Assembly (NCBI GenBank): GCA_963513935.1
Contig: OY740771.1
Coordinates: 11,995,138 to 12,059,137 of the forward strand
Source of the DNA: Aphrophora alni
Taxonomy: Eukaryota; Arthropoda; Insecta; Hemiptera; Aphrophoridae
DNA length: 64,000 nucleotides
Direction of reading: 5' to 3'
Shown: positions 51,401 to 59,820 of the stretch, piece after piece
How the letters are laid out: each line of letters opens with the position of its first letter
How positions within the stretch are numbered: position 1 is the stretch's first letter
Notes under the pieces: generated by a model
What the model was told of the DNA's origin: nothing
The model's database searches: none
What the model saw: only the letters and a program-made list of their open reading frames with translations
Position numbers and translations under genes: made by a program

Positions 51401-51905
51401 TTGTCATTTCCAGGAGGAAAACTACATTACCTGTGTTCTTGAGGATGGAAATGGAGGTAACATTGAGGTCACCACGGCAGATACCGATGACAGCTCTACA
51501 GTAAGATCTGTTGATGATGGATCCTGTAATGGTGATACTATTAAAGTTAAAGAAGAAAATATGGATAGAAAAGATGATGAAGACGAAGAGGAATATATTG
51601 AAGTAGAAGAATTGAGTACAGTAAAATCTGAATCACTTCCAATCATTTGCCCAGAAACAGATGTAAGGACTAAACAAGATTCCCTTAATGGTGAGATAGT
51701 TCAGAATAAAATAGGCATTAACAATAATAATAAGCAGAATGGTCCAAAATATTGTAAAACTTGTAAGATATCATTCAACTATTTATCCACATTTTTGGCT
51801 CATAAAAAATTTTACTGCCTGAATGATTCAACTGAGACAGTTGTGAATGACAGAAATGATTTTGTAAAGCGAGTGCTGCAAGTACCCAATTTATACGAAG
51901 TCTAA
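20189..51905 (+). CDS. ush: u-shaped / Friend-of-GATA (FOG) multi-zinc-finger cofactor, seven visible coding exons
   Basis: FOG proteins bind the N-terminal zinc finger of GATA factors through CCHC-type fingers and recruit CtBP and other corepressors in the nucleus. In insects u-shaped acts with pannier in dorsal, heart and blood-cell development. Here seven exons join in frame (20189-20461, 30717-30809, 33667-33780, 41916-42631, 43841-45121, 46130-46366, 51414-51905) with GT-AG borders, giving 1067 codons plus TAA. The fingers in order are C2HC, C2H2, C2HC, C2HC, C2HC, a degenerate CxxC split by an intron, C2H2, C2H2 and a C-terminal C2HC. Each C2HC finger is C-x2-C-x12-H-x4-C, the FOG signature. 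PLDLS at 43898-43912 is a classical CtBP-binding motif. Size and order are close to Drosophila Ush. The start-codon exon is not visible: the first exon begins two bases into a codon. No damage is seen, so the gene looks functional. Confidence 0.93.
23733..28266. repeat. 57-bp satellite array, about 80 copies, inside a ush intron
   Basis: Units of exactly 57 bp run for 4.5 kb, each containing GGAATATAGGAAAGTAAGG, AAACAATAAAGCTAAAACCA and the near-palindrome GGACTTAAGGTCC. Because 57 is 19 codons, two minus-strand frames stay open for hundreds of codons (up to 724). They encode a repeated hydrophobic 19-residue peptide and are not gene evidence. Variant markers recur 798 bp apart, or 14 units: GTACGG at 24251 and 25049, ACCCC at 24558 and 25356, TTCGTAGG at 24631 and 25429. 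A two-unit (114-bp) alternation dominates about 26600-28250, and four near-identical units with CATATGAATATAGG lie at about 27540-27720. Confidence 0.97.
28466..28490. repeat. Interstitial (TTAGG)5 run
   Basis: Five perfect TTAGG units, the canonical insect telomere word, lie in the ush intron just right of the 57-bp array. A reverse-orientation run, CCTAA four times, lies near 29362. Such short runs are common in insect genomes and do not imply a chromosome end here. Confidence 0.9.
29340..29680. repeat. Dispersed repeat B, copy 2
   Basis: Same orientation and word order as 13070-13626: GGCACCCAGGTTTC, CCTAACCTAACC, ACACTTTATTGTTC, CCTACGGTGCCACATGAATT, TTAAAATATTGTCCTTTAA and GTCAATAGAAAATTGTTTA. 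It lacks the 250-bp internal segment of copy 1, so it may be closer to the ancestral form. Confidence 0.7.
30015..30087 (-). tRNA. tRNA-like gene, anticodon GTA (Tyr) if functional
   Basis: On the minus strand a cloverleaf can be drawn. The D arm is AGCTCAGTTGGTAGAGC, the anticodon stem TTGGC/GCCAA closes loop ACGTAAA, and the T arm is CTGGGTTCGATTCCCAG with a perfect B-box. The acceptor stem ACTAGGA/TCTAGGT has two G-U pairs and one A-A mismatch. A TTTTT pol III stop lies about 10 bases past the 3' end. Oddities are C instead of the nearly universal U at position 33, the acceptor mismatch, and no intron although eukaryotic tRNA-Tyr genes usually have one. It may be a tRNA pseudogene or the head of a tRNA-derived SINE, and it sits antisense in a ush intron. 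Confidence 0.6.
30717..30809 (+). CDS. ush: ush exon B (31 residues)
   Basis: Bounded by ATACAG and a G/GTTGGT donor. With one carried base it reads AIAAGRFFCLPPLPADGIPV and continues RTKTEVTENRQ, leaving one base over. The conserved-looking hydrophobic core matches the part of FOG proteins just ahead of the first C2HC finger. Frame and phase fit both neighbours, which is the main support for so short an exon. Confidence 0.75.
30810..33666 (+). other. ush intron, 2.9 kb
   Basis: AT-rich, with no coding frame. Three diverged copies of a phrase (TTAATTTGxAAGATACAATTTT with GGCTCATAAA and TTCTxGTTG) recur near 30960, 31220 and 31520, forming a loose repeat of about 280-300 bp. Dispersed repeat A copy 2 lies at 33145-33370. 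Confidence 0.65.
33145..33370. repeat. Dispersed repeat A, copy 2
   Basis: Matches 12238-12490 in the same orientation. Shared words are CTGTTTAAAATGGCTG, TTTCAATAGGTT, TATACCAAATT, TTTTTGTGGC and GGTTTCCTG. It lies in a ush intron, so it was carried in after the intron formed. Confidence 0.55.
33667..33780 (+). CDS. ush: ush exon C (first C2HC finger)
   Basis: The exon is essentially one FOG finger. Cysteines sit at 33687 and 33696, the histidine 12 residues on, and the last cysteine ends at 33752 (YTCSPCGIRF to HQTYYC). The tyrosine pair before the final cysteine is typical of FOG C2HC fingers. Of two possible donors near 33781, only GTGGGT after AAAA keeps the next exon in frame, so that site was chosen over GTAAAA five bases later. 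Confidence 0.88.
34531..35334. repeat. 89-bp tandem array, nine copies, with hairpins
   Basis: CTATGTTGGG occurs at 34561, 34650, 34739, 34828, 34917, 35006, 35095, 35184 and 35273, exactly 89 bp apart. Each unit has TCAGGAG, an 8-base loop and CTCCTGA, a perfect 7-bp stem. Copies 3, 6 and 9 carry AGCCCGTC where the others have AGCCTGTC, so the array is three rounds of a 267-bp trimer. The last copy ends with the variant CTGATTAGCC. It lies within a ush intron. Confidence 0.97.
36449..36472. repeat. (AT)n microsatellite
   Basis: About 24 bp of alternating A and T in a ush intron. Confidence 0.9.
37912..38060. repeat. Dispersed repeat C, weak relative
   Basis: Shares AATAAAGG, GAGAGACCTGxTAxGAAAGAT and TACTAxTTGAAxAAA with 42703-42910, in the same orientation and at comparable spacing. 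Divergence is high. Confidence 0.45.
39648..40026. mobile_element. hAT-type MITE, 379 bp, with 8-bp target duplication
   Basis: The element begins CAGGGGCGGCTTCAGG and its other end, reverse-complemented, begins CAGTGGCGGCTCTAGC. It is flanked by identical 8-bp copies CCTTCCAC at 39640-39647 and 40027-40034. CAG-type ends with an 8-bp duplication are diagnostic of hAT transposons. With no coding sequence inside, it is a non-autonomous derivative. A further near-repeat GGGTAGGC/GCCTACCC lies just inside the ends. The intact duplication suggests a fairly recent insertion into the ush intron. Confidence 0.85.
41916..42631 (+). CDS. ush: ush exon D (C2H2 and C2HC fingers)
   Basis: Acceptor TACAG, donor CAA/GTAAGT. 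It starts STTGGAESEAEDIKP and includes a C2H2 finger at 42059-42121 (RCPHCSYSADKK to RHMRMH) and a C2HC finger at 42215-42280 (YCQDCDIRFSSLKTFRAH to HYC). A Ser/Thr/Pro-rich linker and a hydrophobic segment with LPTNPTLIIPYSLFQGASIL and YSLMPDGTLQPVAQGV follow. The last segment resembles one found between fingers in vertebrate FOG proteins, but its role is unknown to me. It ends on a codon boundary. Confidence 0.93.
42632..43840 (+). other. ush intron, 1.2 kb
   Basis: Opens GTAAGT, has a C-run near 42653-42668 and dispersed repeat C at 42703-42910, and ends TATTTTAG. No coding frame. Confidence 0.75.
42703..42910. repeat. Dispersed repeat C, copy 2
   Basis: AACACAAAATAAAGGCTCCT followed by AGCCCTTGAATACT parallels 7031-7110 (ACATAAAATAAAGGCTTCT, then AGCTGTTGAATACT). 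The later portion, with ATCCAGCTTGGATACTTT and a GATTG word, resembles sequence at 7538-7570. This suggests an element some 200-500 bp long in both places. Confidence 0.55.
43841..45121 (+). CDS. ush: ush exon E (CtBP motif, two C2HC fingers, start of a split finger)
   Basis: The largest exon, 427 codons, with TATTTTAG acceptor and AAA/GTAAGT donor. Near the start KPLDLSFRR contains the CtBP-binding PLDLS (43898-43912). Next come an acidic patch, a long Ser/Pro-rich region with basic clusters (AKRSCTDSKRQR), and SLSISNLLLAAAQSHH with LPFPPELLSQLSASINSRL. C2HC fingers lie at 44723-44788 (KCQECNIVFCKHENYIAHKK to HYC) and 44999-45064 (FICAACGIKFTSYDNLTAHQ to YYC). It ends RRCPKCK, the first two cysteines of another finger that the intron interrupts. 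Confidence 0.95.
45122..46129 (+). other. ush intron, 1.0 kb
   Basis: AT-rich, with an A-rich run near 45675-45700 and a G-run near 45885. Donor GTAAGT, acceptor TTTGTCTAG. No coding frame is convincing. Confidence 0.75.
46130..46366 (+). CDS. ush: ush exon F (two C2H2 fingers)
   Basis: 79 codons in phase 0. It opens VNISIDQLSSHQCGG, completing the split CPKCK segment. C2H2 fingers lie at 46193-46255 (WKCPCCPVVSPTASAAQKHM to TH) and 46277-46339 (FLCTICRYKGNTLRGMRTHI to MH), joined by the short linker SSVKAFL. It ends EKRSTEIM before GTAAAT. Two adjacent classical fingers at this place match the C-terminal C2H2 pair of insect Ush. Confidence 0.92.
48437..49171. mobile_element. Possible pogo/Tigger-like MITE
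   Basis: The left end is TA then CAGTAAACCTACGATATT. The right end, reverse-complemented, is CAGTAAAGCCCCGACTAACC and is followed by TA. TA target sites and CAGT-type ends with CGA/CGACTAACC cores and a GTTAACCGAGG word are typical of pogo/Tigger elements. No transposase is present. The two ends match only moderately, so the left and right ends could belong to different copies. Confidence 0.4.
49196..49352. mobile_element. Possible second short pogo-like element
   Basis: Bounded by TA dinucleotides with ends CAGTATACATT and, reverse-complemented, CAGTAAAATTTC. It is 157 bp and lies only 24 bp right of the previous candidate. It may instead be the true right end of a longer element starting at 48437. 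Confidence 0.25.
51414..51905 (+). CDS. ush: ush last exon (acidic region and C-terminal C2HC finger)
   Basis: 163 codons and TAA after a TTTCCAG acceptor. It begins EENYITCVLEDGNGGNIEV, passes through a strongly acidic stretch (DDEDEEEYIEVEE), and reaches the final C2HC finger at 51753-51818 (YCKTCKISFNYLSTFLAHKK to FYC). A short tail ends LYEV. Ending with a C2HC finger and a short tail matches the FOG family, where this finger is one of the GATA-contacting type. Confidence 0.95.
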   Translation, partial: EENYITCVLEDGNGGNIEVTTADTDDSSTVRSVDDGSCNGDTIKVKEENMDRKDDEDEEEYIEVEELSTVKSESLPIICPETDVRTKQDSLNGEIVQNKIGINNNNKQNGPKYCKTCKISFNYLSTFLAHKKFYCLNDSTETVVNDRNDFVKRVLQVPNLYEV

Positions 51906-53479
51906 ACTAAGTTATTATACTGGCAGTTATGTTAATAATATAATGTAGAGTTCATCTATAACTATAGAAATAATGAGGCACCTTAATACGGTAGATTTAT
52001 AGACCTGGCTAAATAAACACACTTGGAAATGGTGTCTATACATGCATACATAAAAAGTACTCAAGTTTTGGCACTAATCGATGGCTAAGATTTAAAGTTT
52101 CAAATTGATAGTTTTTATTTTTCTATGTTGCATATTTTGTGATCATTTGCTGTTTTGAAAACAACTTTTACAGGGTACTAATTTCTTGTACTTTGTTTTC
52201 AAATTCAATAACTCATATATATATATTGTAAAGTCAAATTGGCCGACAGCTGGAAAACAAAGCATTTCCGTACCTATATTTATATAAACTTTTTTCTTAT
52301 TTTTAGCTCTATATTATTTAGCTACCAAAATATTGCCAAGTAATTTTGAATCATCCTGTATGGATTTTATATAAAATAATATTTAGGCAACAAAATTGAC
52401 ATAGTCCATATGAATTTATTGCAGATTTTCCCCCCAAAAATGTTATATTAATATCAATTTAGATTTTTACAAAATTATATTTGTGTACTTTTATATAGTC
52501 TTATAAATACAAATACAATTAAATACATTCCAGTTTTGTGTGGTATGTAGCTTTCTAACACTCAGTCCCATTTCTTTAAATCTAGAAACTATTTAAATTA
52601 TCTACTGTGTTAAATATTAAGAAATAATCATCCCCAACTTTTCCAGACAAACGCAAGAAAGCCTCCAGAAGCTTGTCCAGTCAGTGGTGTACCAACAAGA
52701 GGCTCAATGGGCGCAGTGAAGCCCTAACCCGCGATTCCAGGGGCCCAATTGTTCTTTGAAGTGTTCATATGTTGAGTTGAATGAAGTGAAGGATTTAAAA
52801 CAAAATTATTATTTATTAATTTTTTGTTTCAACAAAATATTTATACATTTTTTATAAATAAAACTAAAACTACGGTATCACATTATTTACTTTATGAAAA
52901 GTTATGTTAGTGTGAACTGTGTTTGTAAATATGTATATATTTCATTTACCAAAGCAGGACAAATGGAACAGAGTTAAATATTGTATATACGTTCAAGTTT
53001 AGACTTTAATTGAAAAATGTTTTCAAATTGGTTAGTATTCCTAAAGCATTACATAACCTATTTTGAAAGAAAAAACATTTGAATATAAACCTGTTTTAAG
53101 TTTAAATAAGTACTGTACTGAATAGTAGTAAATAAATTTAGGAAAATTGGAACTCAGTTTTATAAAGAAGAAAATATTTTTTTGTTTTCCTTTTAAATTT
53201 GAATATACTTTATTTTTAAAAACATAGCAAGTGGACGCCCACTCTTAGGGTTTCTGATTGTGAATAATTATTGTTTTATTTTTTAGTTTTATTCTAAACT
53301 TTTTAAAATTATTTATTTATCATGATACAAAGAAGAACATTATAGATGAAATCAATTGCTTAAAAATATATCTTTTATCAACTTATAATAAAATAATTTC
53401 AATCTCGGGACCTGTTTCATGAAACTACTAATAAATAAGCTGATAAAATATTATTTTCCTACAGTTACCTAACAATGTA
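51906..53479 (+). other. ush 3' untranslated region and downstream DNA
   Basis: AATAAA signals lie at 52012-52017 and 52857-52862, with further variants beyond, so the 3' end cannot be fixed. Near 52681 CAGTGGTGTACCAACAAGAG resembles a hAT-type element end, followed by CGCGATTCCAGGGGCCC. No partner end was located. Otherwise AT-rich with no frame. Confidence 0.55.
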
Positions 53480-54155
53480 CATGTTCTCTCACTGATTTGA
53501 GAAAGCAAAGTGGCCAATTCGCTCATCAGTGAGACAATGTTAACATTGTCTCACTCTAATTACTTTGTCTCACTCCAGATTTGCAACGTGAAGGCACGAA
53601 ATAGTGAGCGCGTAACATGCAGACAAGGTCGTATGCGCGCGAAATACGTTGGCAGCACTGCCTGAAAATCAGCTGGTCAGCTGTTGTACTGTTGTATTTG
53701 TCACAACACTTCCGGTCACGGCAGAAGCCACCATTTCATTGATTTGCCATTTTTAAACATTGAAGGTGGTTTTGCTGTCGCAAAATGGACGTTAATGACG
53801 ATTTTAGTAATAATAGTTCACCAGAAGAATCTTGTACTCCAGAAGAATAAAAAATGGAATTAAGGCCTTAAGAATTTTTAAGGAGATTATTTTTTGTTTT
53901 ATAATTTTGTTTCTGATTTATTAATGCTACTTTCACATTAAATGTCATATTAAAAGTTCACTTCTGTGTAAAAATATGTTACGTTTCTTTACCAATTTAT
54001 TTGTTTTATGGTAACTGTAGGAAAAATATAATGTGCAACTCGAGTGCAAAGTGCAATCGCCTCACTCGAGAAACCATTCCTCACTCGCCTACGGCTCGTG
54101 AGTAAGGATTTCTCTCGAGTGAGGCAAATGCTCACTTTGCTCACTAGTTGCACAA
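53480..54155 (+). mobile_element. Hairpin-rich short element, copy 1
   Basis: The left part holds CTCACTGA...TCAGTGAG, a stem, overlapping a perfect 28-bp palindrome centred on GTTAAC (53528-53555). The right end is a nested hairpin (54033-54153). Its outer arms are GTGCAACT...GCAAAGTG and CACTTTGC...AGTTGCAC, and its inner arms GCCTCACTCGAGA and TCTCGAGTGAGGC. Between them a tiny frame starts at 53785 (MDVNDDFSNNSSPEE, stop at 53848). The same terminal words occur in reverse orientation at 61415-62150, so this is a dispersed family. No known superfamily was recognised. Confidence 0.65.
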
Positions 54156-55659
54156 ATAACTATTTATAACTGCAGAAAAATCTGTTTCACTAAAGAAAAC
54201 TGTTTACAAAATATTACACTAATATTACAAGTTATGAGTCACCTGATGTTTGTTTATAGCGTGATTTTCATAATTAAGAATTTTTAGATTATTTGTGCAA
54301 ATGTATCTAAAAAGAAATGGTTTAAAGAAATTGTTTGTAGGTTGGTTTTGTTGTTAAAAATGTTAAAACCCTAATTAAAAAGAGCTTATTACAACTTCAG
54401 AAAGGATTATATCAGTTAAGCATTTAGAAATGAAAACTGAATTGTTTAACTTATTATTTTCTCTACAATCACCAAGGAAATAAAGAGAAAATCATGGTCT
54501 GAGTTATTATTGGACTAAATAAATAAAATTTTCTTTTTACTTTGCCAATAGTTTATTACAGCATTCAGAGTAAAATATATATATATACTCTTAAAAATCC
54601 CATGTGAGCAGGATTACCCGTAATAAATTGTCAATATAGACAGCATTAGCCAGGAGTAAAAAAATACAACCGTTTATAAAATTTGAAATAACCAAAATGA
54701 ACTGTTTTGCACAGTCAAGTTAAACAACACTAATAAAATAGTTAACAGTGCAAACAGACTTAAGTTTTACACTATAAAATGTAGGGTCTGAAATATAAGT
54801 CTCTGTGTTTATGAAACAGATAGGATTGGTAGACTAATAATGGTAGAATATCTTTTATAAAATTAAATGCTGGTTTTATAAATTTATAAGTTATTACCTC
54901 ACACATTTAATTTTCATGAAACAGGCCTCTGGGGTATTAATTTAGAAATTTTTTAAATCTAAATCTTATTATTTACGAGTTATTTTATGTATCTAATAAT
55001 TATAAAAACAGTAAATGAAACATAACTTGGTAATACAAGTAGTTGTAAATACATACCGGTAAAACAAATAGAATTATTTATCATTTGTGAAGCACTGTTT
55101 CCATTATACTTCTCTAAAAATATATAGTTTTTAATTACTCCAACATATCCTAGTGTATCGGGCTAGATGGAAACTGAGTTAATAGTTTTTGATAGTGTAT
55201 AAATGTAAAATAATCCCTGTTAATATTGTAAGTTTTATTATATCTGTAATTAGTGTTTATTGTTAAAGTTTAATATATATCTGTGTATTTAGAAAGAAGC
55301 TAAGCTTCCAAAGCTAAGGAAACAAATGAAAGAGGAATGCAATTCTCAAAATTATATCTCTGTGATTTAATTTTTATTTGTTAATTTTGTGCAATTTTGT
55401 TCAAAGCAGACTACATTATCTAAATGTAGTTTCAATTTGTACAAATATTATTAGGATGTGATTTACATTTGTTTAATTCTTTGTATAGTTATATTAATTT
55501 GTAATTATTAATGGTGGTTATTATTTTATATGTATAAATAAGTGTTAAATAAAATCATTTGTGAATTATACTCTATTAAATTATCATCATACATAACTGT
55601 TTTCCTAATTAAATATTTGTTTAATAAATACAAATTTGTTCACATCTTACCTCTAAAAC

Positions 55660-55704
<45 letters not shown>

Positions 55705-56119
55705 ATGGTAGACTTGTGACTATCTGGCTATCAACTTTCTAGTCCTCTACAATATTCAACCTCATCGGTAGTGTAAATAATATTAATTCGGATCCACAAA
55801 TTTAGTCCACTATACATATTTACATATTTTTCAGCATAATATTTTTTATATATTTGTATGTCCAAAACACAAGACGGACGTATTAATTTTTTGACAGAGA
55901 ACAAAGAATATTTTCTAAATGCATGTTGTATCACTTTATATACTTTACACTATAAATATTAACATATGTATAGTAATAACAGTTGTTAGTTTTTGTAAGG
56001 TAAATTGATTTTTAAGAATAAAAATCATGAAATTCATCAATTTTTTTATTAAATGCATGATGTAATACAAATAAATATTGAGCTTGATATGTGAGATGTT
56101 TTAAAAATGGAATTTGAAA
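54156..56119. other. Non-coding stretch
   Basis: AT-rich, with a (CT)n run at 55663-55702 and a short AT run near 54580. No gene, terminal repeat or RNA gene recognised. Confidence 0.55.
55663..55702. repeat. (CT)n microsatellite
   Basis: About 40 bp of uninterrupted CT dinucleotides. Confidence 0.97.
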
Positions 56120-56129
56120 AAAACCACTT

Positions 56130-56286
56130 TTTTCAGGGTTTATTCTCCTTTCAATTCTGCATCTTTTGATACCCATATCATTGGTATTGTTAAATGTTGA
56201 AATATTAACAAAAAATTAGATAAAAATAAAAAATTTGAAATTTCAATAGCACCCCTCAATTCCAAATTTAATTCCGCTTCTATTAA
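56130..56286. repeat. Dispersed repeat D, fragment left of piggyBac
   Basis: CTCCTTTCAATTCTGCATCT, then TTTGATACCCATATCATTGG, and later TTTCAATAGCACCCCTC and TCTATTAA recur in the same order at 59155-59420, with the second part also at 58764-58816. The repeat stops exactly at the TTAA where the piggyBac end begins. Confidence 0.75.
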
Positions 56287-58760
56287 CACGTTTGCCAGCA
56301 GCCGCCACATATATGCGGCAGCCGGGTCACTCTCACAGCTCACGAAAAAATTCATGAACTTCCCTGTAGACTGGTCCTAATGGTTGTGACCTTCGCTACA
56401 GACCTCAAATAAAATTTGTTCAAAATTAGTTTTTACGCTTCAAAATATCCTTATTTAAATCAAAATACATATATATCAAATTTTTTCTTCATTTTGGGCA
56501 ATTTTTATGCGGCGCTCGGTCTATCAGATTACAAGTAACACATTTTCCTCTCACAGACTAAGTGCCGCATTTTAGCGGCACTATTATTACCTTACATTTT
56601 ATTTATTACCTAGGATAAACGGTAAATAAAATACGGTTTTTACAAAAAAAACATTGTATTGAAATATTTGTTTTATAAAAAATGTTGTTTACATTTCATT
56701 TACATAGTATATAATTATTAGGTTTTATAGTTATACAAAATACAAATGTTTATAGCTTTTTCTTATACAATACTTCTTTTTTTCTACTTATACTTTTTTT
56801 TTCAATGTGTCCATGTACTAAATTGGTTGTACATTTTTTGTGTTAGTTTGAAAAACACTGTTTAAATGTATTTAAAACAGATTACAAAAAGTGACTTAAA
56901 AATAAATAAAATTGAAAATGTAGGCAAAAACATTTCATCAATTTGGTATTGCTCACTCCTTGTGATGATCCTTAAAACACGTTGGCATGCAGAGGCCAAA
57001 CTGCTGGTTTTTTTTTGTCTCTACAAACAGAACATGTGAAGTAAGTATCTGATCGCTTGTTATGAACTGCCCTAAAAACATGACACCTCATTCGTTTTGC
57101 CGCCTTGACAGGCAAGTGAGCTACCGTTGAAGATGATCGTGCACTAACAGGATGTTTTATGGGCTCCACTTGAAGATAGCTTTTCACAATCACGTCTCTG
57201 AATTCAAGGTATGACATTTTAGCTCCTATTTTTTTTGGAAATATAGCAACTATTCCAAAGTGTAAAGTCAAGAAGATGAAAAAATATCTTCATTTACCAT
57301 CAGACAGATTTTCTGGGAATGGAATAATAGGACAACATTTGATCTGAGCGATGAATTCCACTCATCCCTTTATTATAATGCACCACCATGGCGGGCTTCT
57401 GCTTGACTACACATCTTTTGCTAGTAACATTTTCCATCTGTGGTAGATTGGTAAGGACATTTCGCTTGTCACGCCACTTCATCACGGTCTCACCTCCCTT
57501 CCTACGATTTATGGTTTCTCCTGTTTTCAATTTTTGTTTGATCACAACTTTTGGGTTTCCTACCCTATCAGCACTCAAGGTCCCGCACATACTTGTCTGA
57601 TGTTCCAAAAGACTTTCTGCTAAGTCAACACTATTGTAGAAGTTGTCAAGATACAGTGTGACCCTTTATCAGGTAGTTCTCCATCAATTTGAGCACTACT
57701 TCATGTGTGTGGCCTTTGTTTTTGTCTTCAACAGTTCCTTTACCTTCGTAAATAATAATATTGAGGATAAAGCCATCACTGGTACAAAGTTCATAGAGCT
57801 TTATCCCATATTTATGGGCTTTTGATTTTATGTATTGTCTAAACGACAATCGGCTCCGGAACAAAACCATGGCTTCATCTAAAGACAGATTCTTTCCCGG
57901 GCTGAACACTCTATTGCAGTTTGCTATTATATGATTCAAAGCCTGATCAATTTTATGTAATTTGTGATCTGTCCTATCGGTTTCCGCATTGTAGAAACAT
58001 ATGCATTGTAATATGCTTTCAAATCTATTACAAGACTTTCCAAAAATCGAATGTGTGGGACCAATAGTGATTCAAGGAGGGGAAATGTACATTTCCTATG
58101 AGAATGCAAAAGCCTAAGAATTTTTTTAATTCGTCTCTTATAAGGTCGGACCATTTATTTAGCATGGAATTTTTACGCAACGGAGTTCCTTTCAAAACTT
58201 CAGCTCTCTTGTTTGTCCATGCTACAATTTTATCCAAAAGACTGTTGTCAAAAATATTTGAGAGTATTTCAAATGGATTATTTGTTTCGATGAGGATTGG
58301 TTCATATCCAGTGAATGGTATGGCGTCAGGGATATTTACAGTACCTTTCCATAAACCTTGTACACTTTCATAATGATCGTGTATAGCATTACGACAAACT
58401 GGACGTTAGGATCAGTGTCTAATAAATTAGGCCTACCTGTATCATCATCATCCCTGTCACCTGAGTGTTCTGAAGCATCATCTTGTGGGTCAATATCTAA
58501 AACCATATCTTCAACACCGGCTATATTCAAGTTATCTTCATCACCGGCTATATTCGAGTTATTGTCACTGTCAGAATAAGAGTCAACATCGTTCTGTGGA
58601 TTGTATTCACTCCCGCCGTCAGATGAAAACAAAGAGCCTACCTCAGATTCATAGTCACTAAGTTTGTGTATCTAATTCCGTCTCCCAATATAAAAACCAA
58701 TCATCATGATCCATGGCACTTACTGTTTACACAGGACACAACAAACTGCACACACTGTTT
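56283..58760 (-). mobile_element. piggyBac element, degenerate
   Basis: Starts at the TTAA target (56283-56286) followed by CACGTTTGCC and a subterminal imperfect palindrome (GCCGCCACATATATGCGGC). Further GCCGC/GCGGC words lie near 56510-56580. The broken transposase fills 56953-58714 on the minus strand. Near the other end a TTAA lies at about 58760, but the sequence inside it does not clearly match the left terminal repeat. That end may therefore be truncated or diverged. The element is inserted in dispersed repeat D. Confidence 0.7.
56953..58714 (-). pseudogene. piggyBac-family transposase pseudogene (PGBD4-like)
   Basis: piggyBac transposases cut and paste DNA at TTAA with a DDD catalytic core. 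Reading from the ATG at 58714, an acidic N-terminal region (SEYNPQNDVDSYSD) is followed by NKWSDLIRDELKKFLGFCIL, then NLSLDEAMVLFRSRL with the first aspartate. Next come CTSDGFILNIIIYEGK, YLDNFYNSVDLAESLLEHQT and NKGMSGIHRSDQMLSYY, the expected order of DDE_Tnp_1_7 motifs. The C-terminal cysteine-rich domain follows (YFTCSVCRDKKKPAV). Frameshifts and stops split the gene at several points (about 58660, 58300, 57940, 57650, 57290 and 56985), and one conserved cysteine before the last domain is lost. It is not functional. Confidence 0.88.
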
Positions 58761-58763
58761 TAA

Positions 58764-59640
58764 ATTTCAATAGCACCCCTCGACTCCAAATTTAATTCTG
58801 TTTCTATTAAGCTATAAAAATAATCAAAAATCAAAAACCCACTTTTTCACCTAAACGTGAAAAGGGGGTTTTGCAGTTTACCCCTTCCCATTTTGCAAAG
58901 TTTGAAAATTGTCTGTTTTCCCGAGTTAATTACTCAGAAACTATAAGAGATATTTTCGAATTGAAAACACCACAGTAAAATTTGAACTTTCTTCTTTCCT
59001 CATGTAAAATTTCATATCATTACGATGTATAGTTTATGGAGCTACAGGCGATTTAAAAAGGTATTGCAAGTGGCGAAACGTGAAATGTTAAAATCTGGTA
59101 TTTTTATTGACATATAAATTGCAATAACTCTTAAACCATTTGAGATGTCAAAGTGATTTTTATTCTCCTTTCAATTCTGCATCTTTTGATATCCATATCA
59201 TTGGTTTAAAAACATTTTGATCTTTTTTGATAAAATTTTAAACTGCAATTACTCGTAAACCCTTTGAGATTTCTAAGTCATTTTTTCAGGGTTTACTCTC
59301 CTTTCAATTCTGCATCTATTGGTGTGCATATCAAAGTAGATAAAAATTTAAAAATATTAAAAATTTTGAAGTTTCAATTCTACCCCTCGACTTCAAATTT
59401 AATTCTGCTTCTATTAAGCTATAAAAACAATCAAAAACTCACTTTTTCGCCTAAAAAAACTGCAAAGTTTGAAAATTGGTTGTTTTCCCGAGTTAATTAC
59501 ATCGAAACTATTAATTACTCAGAAACTATAAGAGATATTTTCGAATTGAAAATACCACAGTAAAATTTGAACTTTCTTCTTTCCTCATGTAAAATTTCAT
59601 ATCATTACGATATAGTTATGGAGCTACAGGCGATTTAATT
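58764..59640. repeat. Dispersed repeat D, two further tandem-like copies
   Basis: TTTCAATAGCACCCCTCGAC then TTTAATTCTGTTTCTATTAAG at about 58765-58816 recurs at about 59380-59420. GAAAACACCACAGTAAAATTTG and GAGCTACAGGCGATTTAA recur at about 58961/59045 and 59545/59620. TCCTTTCAATTCTGCATCT recurs at 59167 and 59300. The period of the larger block is near 580-610 bp. No coding content was recognised. Confidence 0.75.
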
Positions 59641-59820
59641 GCCCAGGCAAATAGTACGGGCATGTTTATTCTACTCATAGAAAAAAGCATTTAAATTTCA
59701 TAGTTGAGAGATTTGAAGTTTCTATATTTTTAAAGGTTATATATCTCAAACTTCAAACCTATAGAATTACTATAAACAAAAATCCTCTACAAATTTAATT
59801 ACTAAAAATACAAGTCAATT

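Larger units (their letters stand above)
46367..51413 (+). other. ush intron, 5.0 kb
   Basis: AT-rich, with no coding frame that resembles a protein, although several 60-107-codon frames occur by chance. It contains pogo-like MITE ends (48437-49352). Donor GTAAAT, acceptor CATTTCCAG. Confidence 0.7.
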
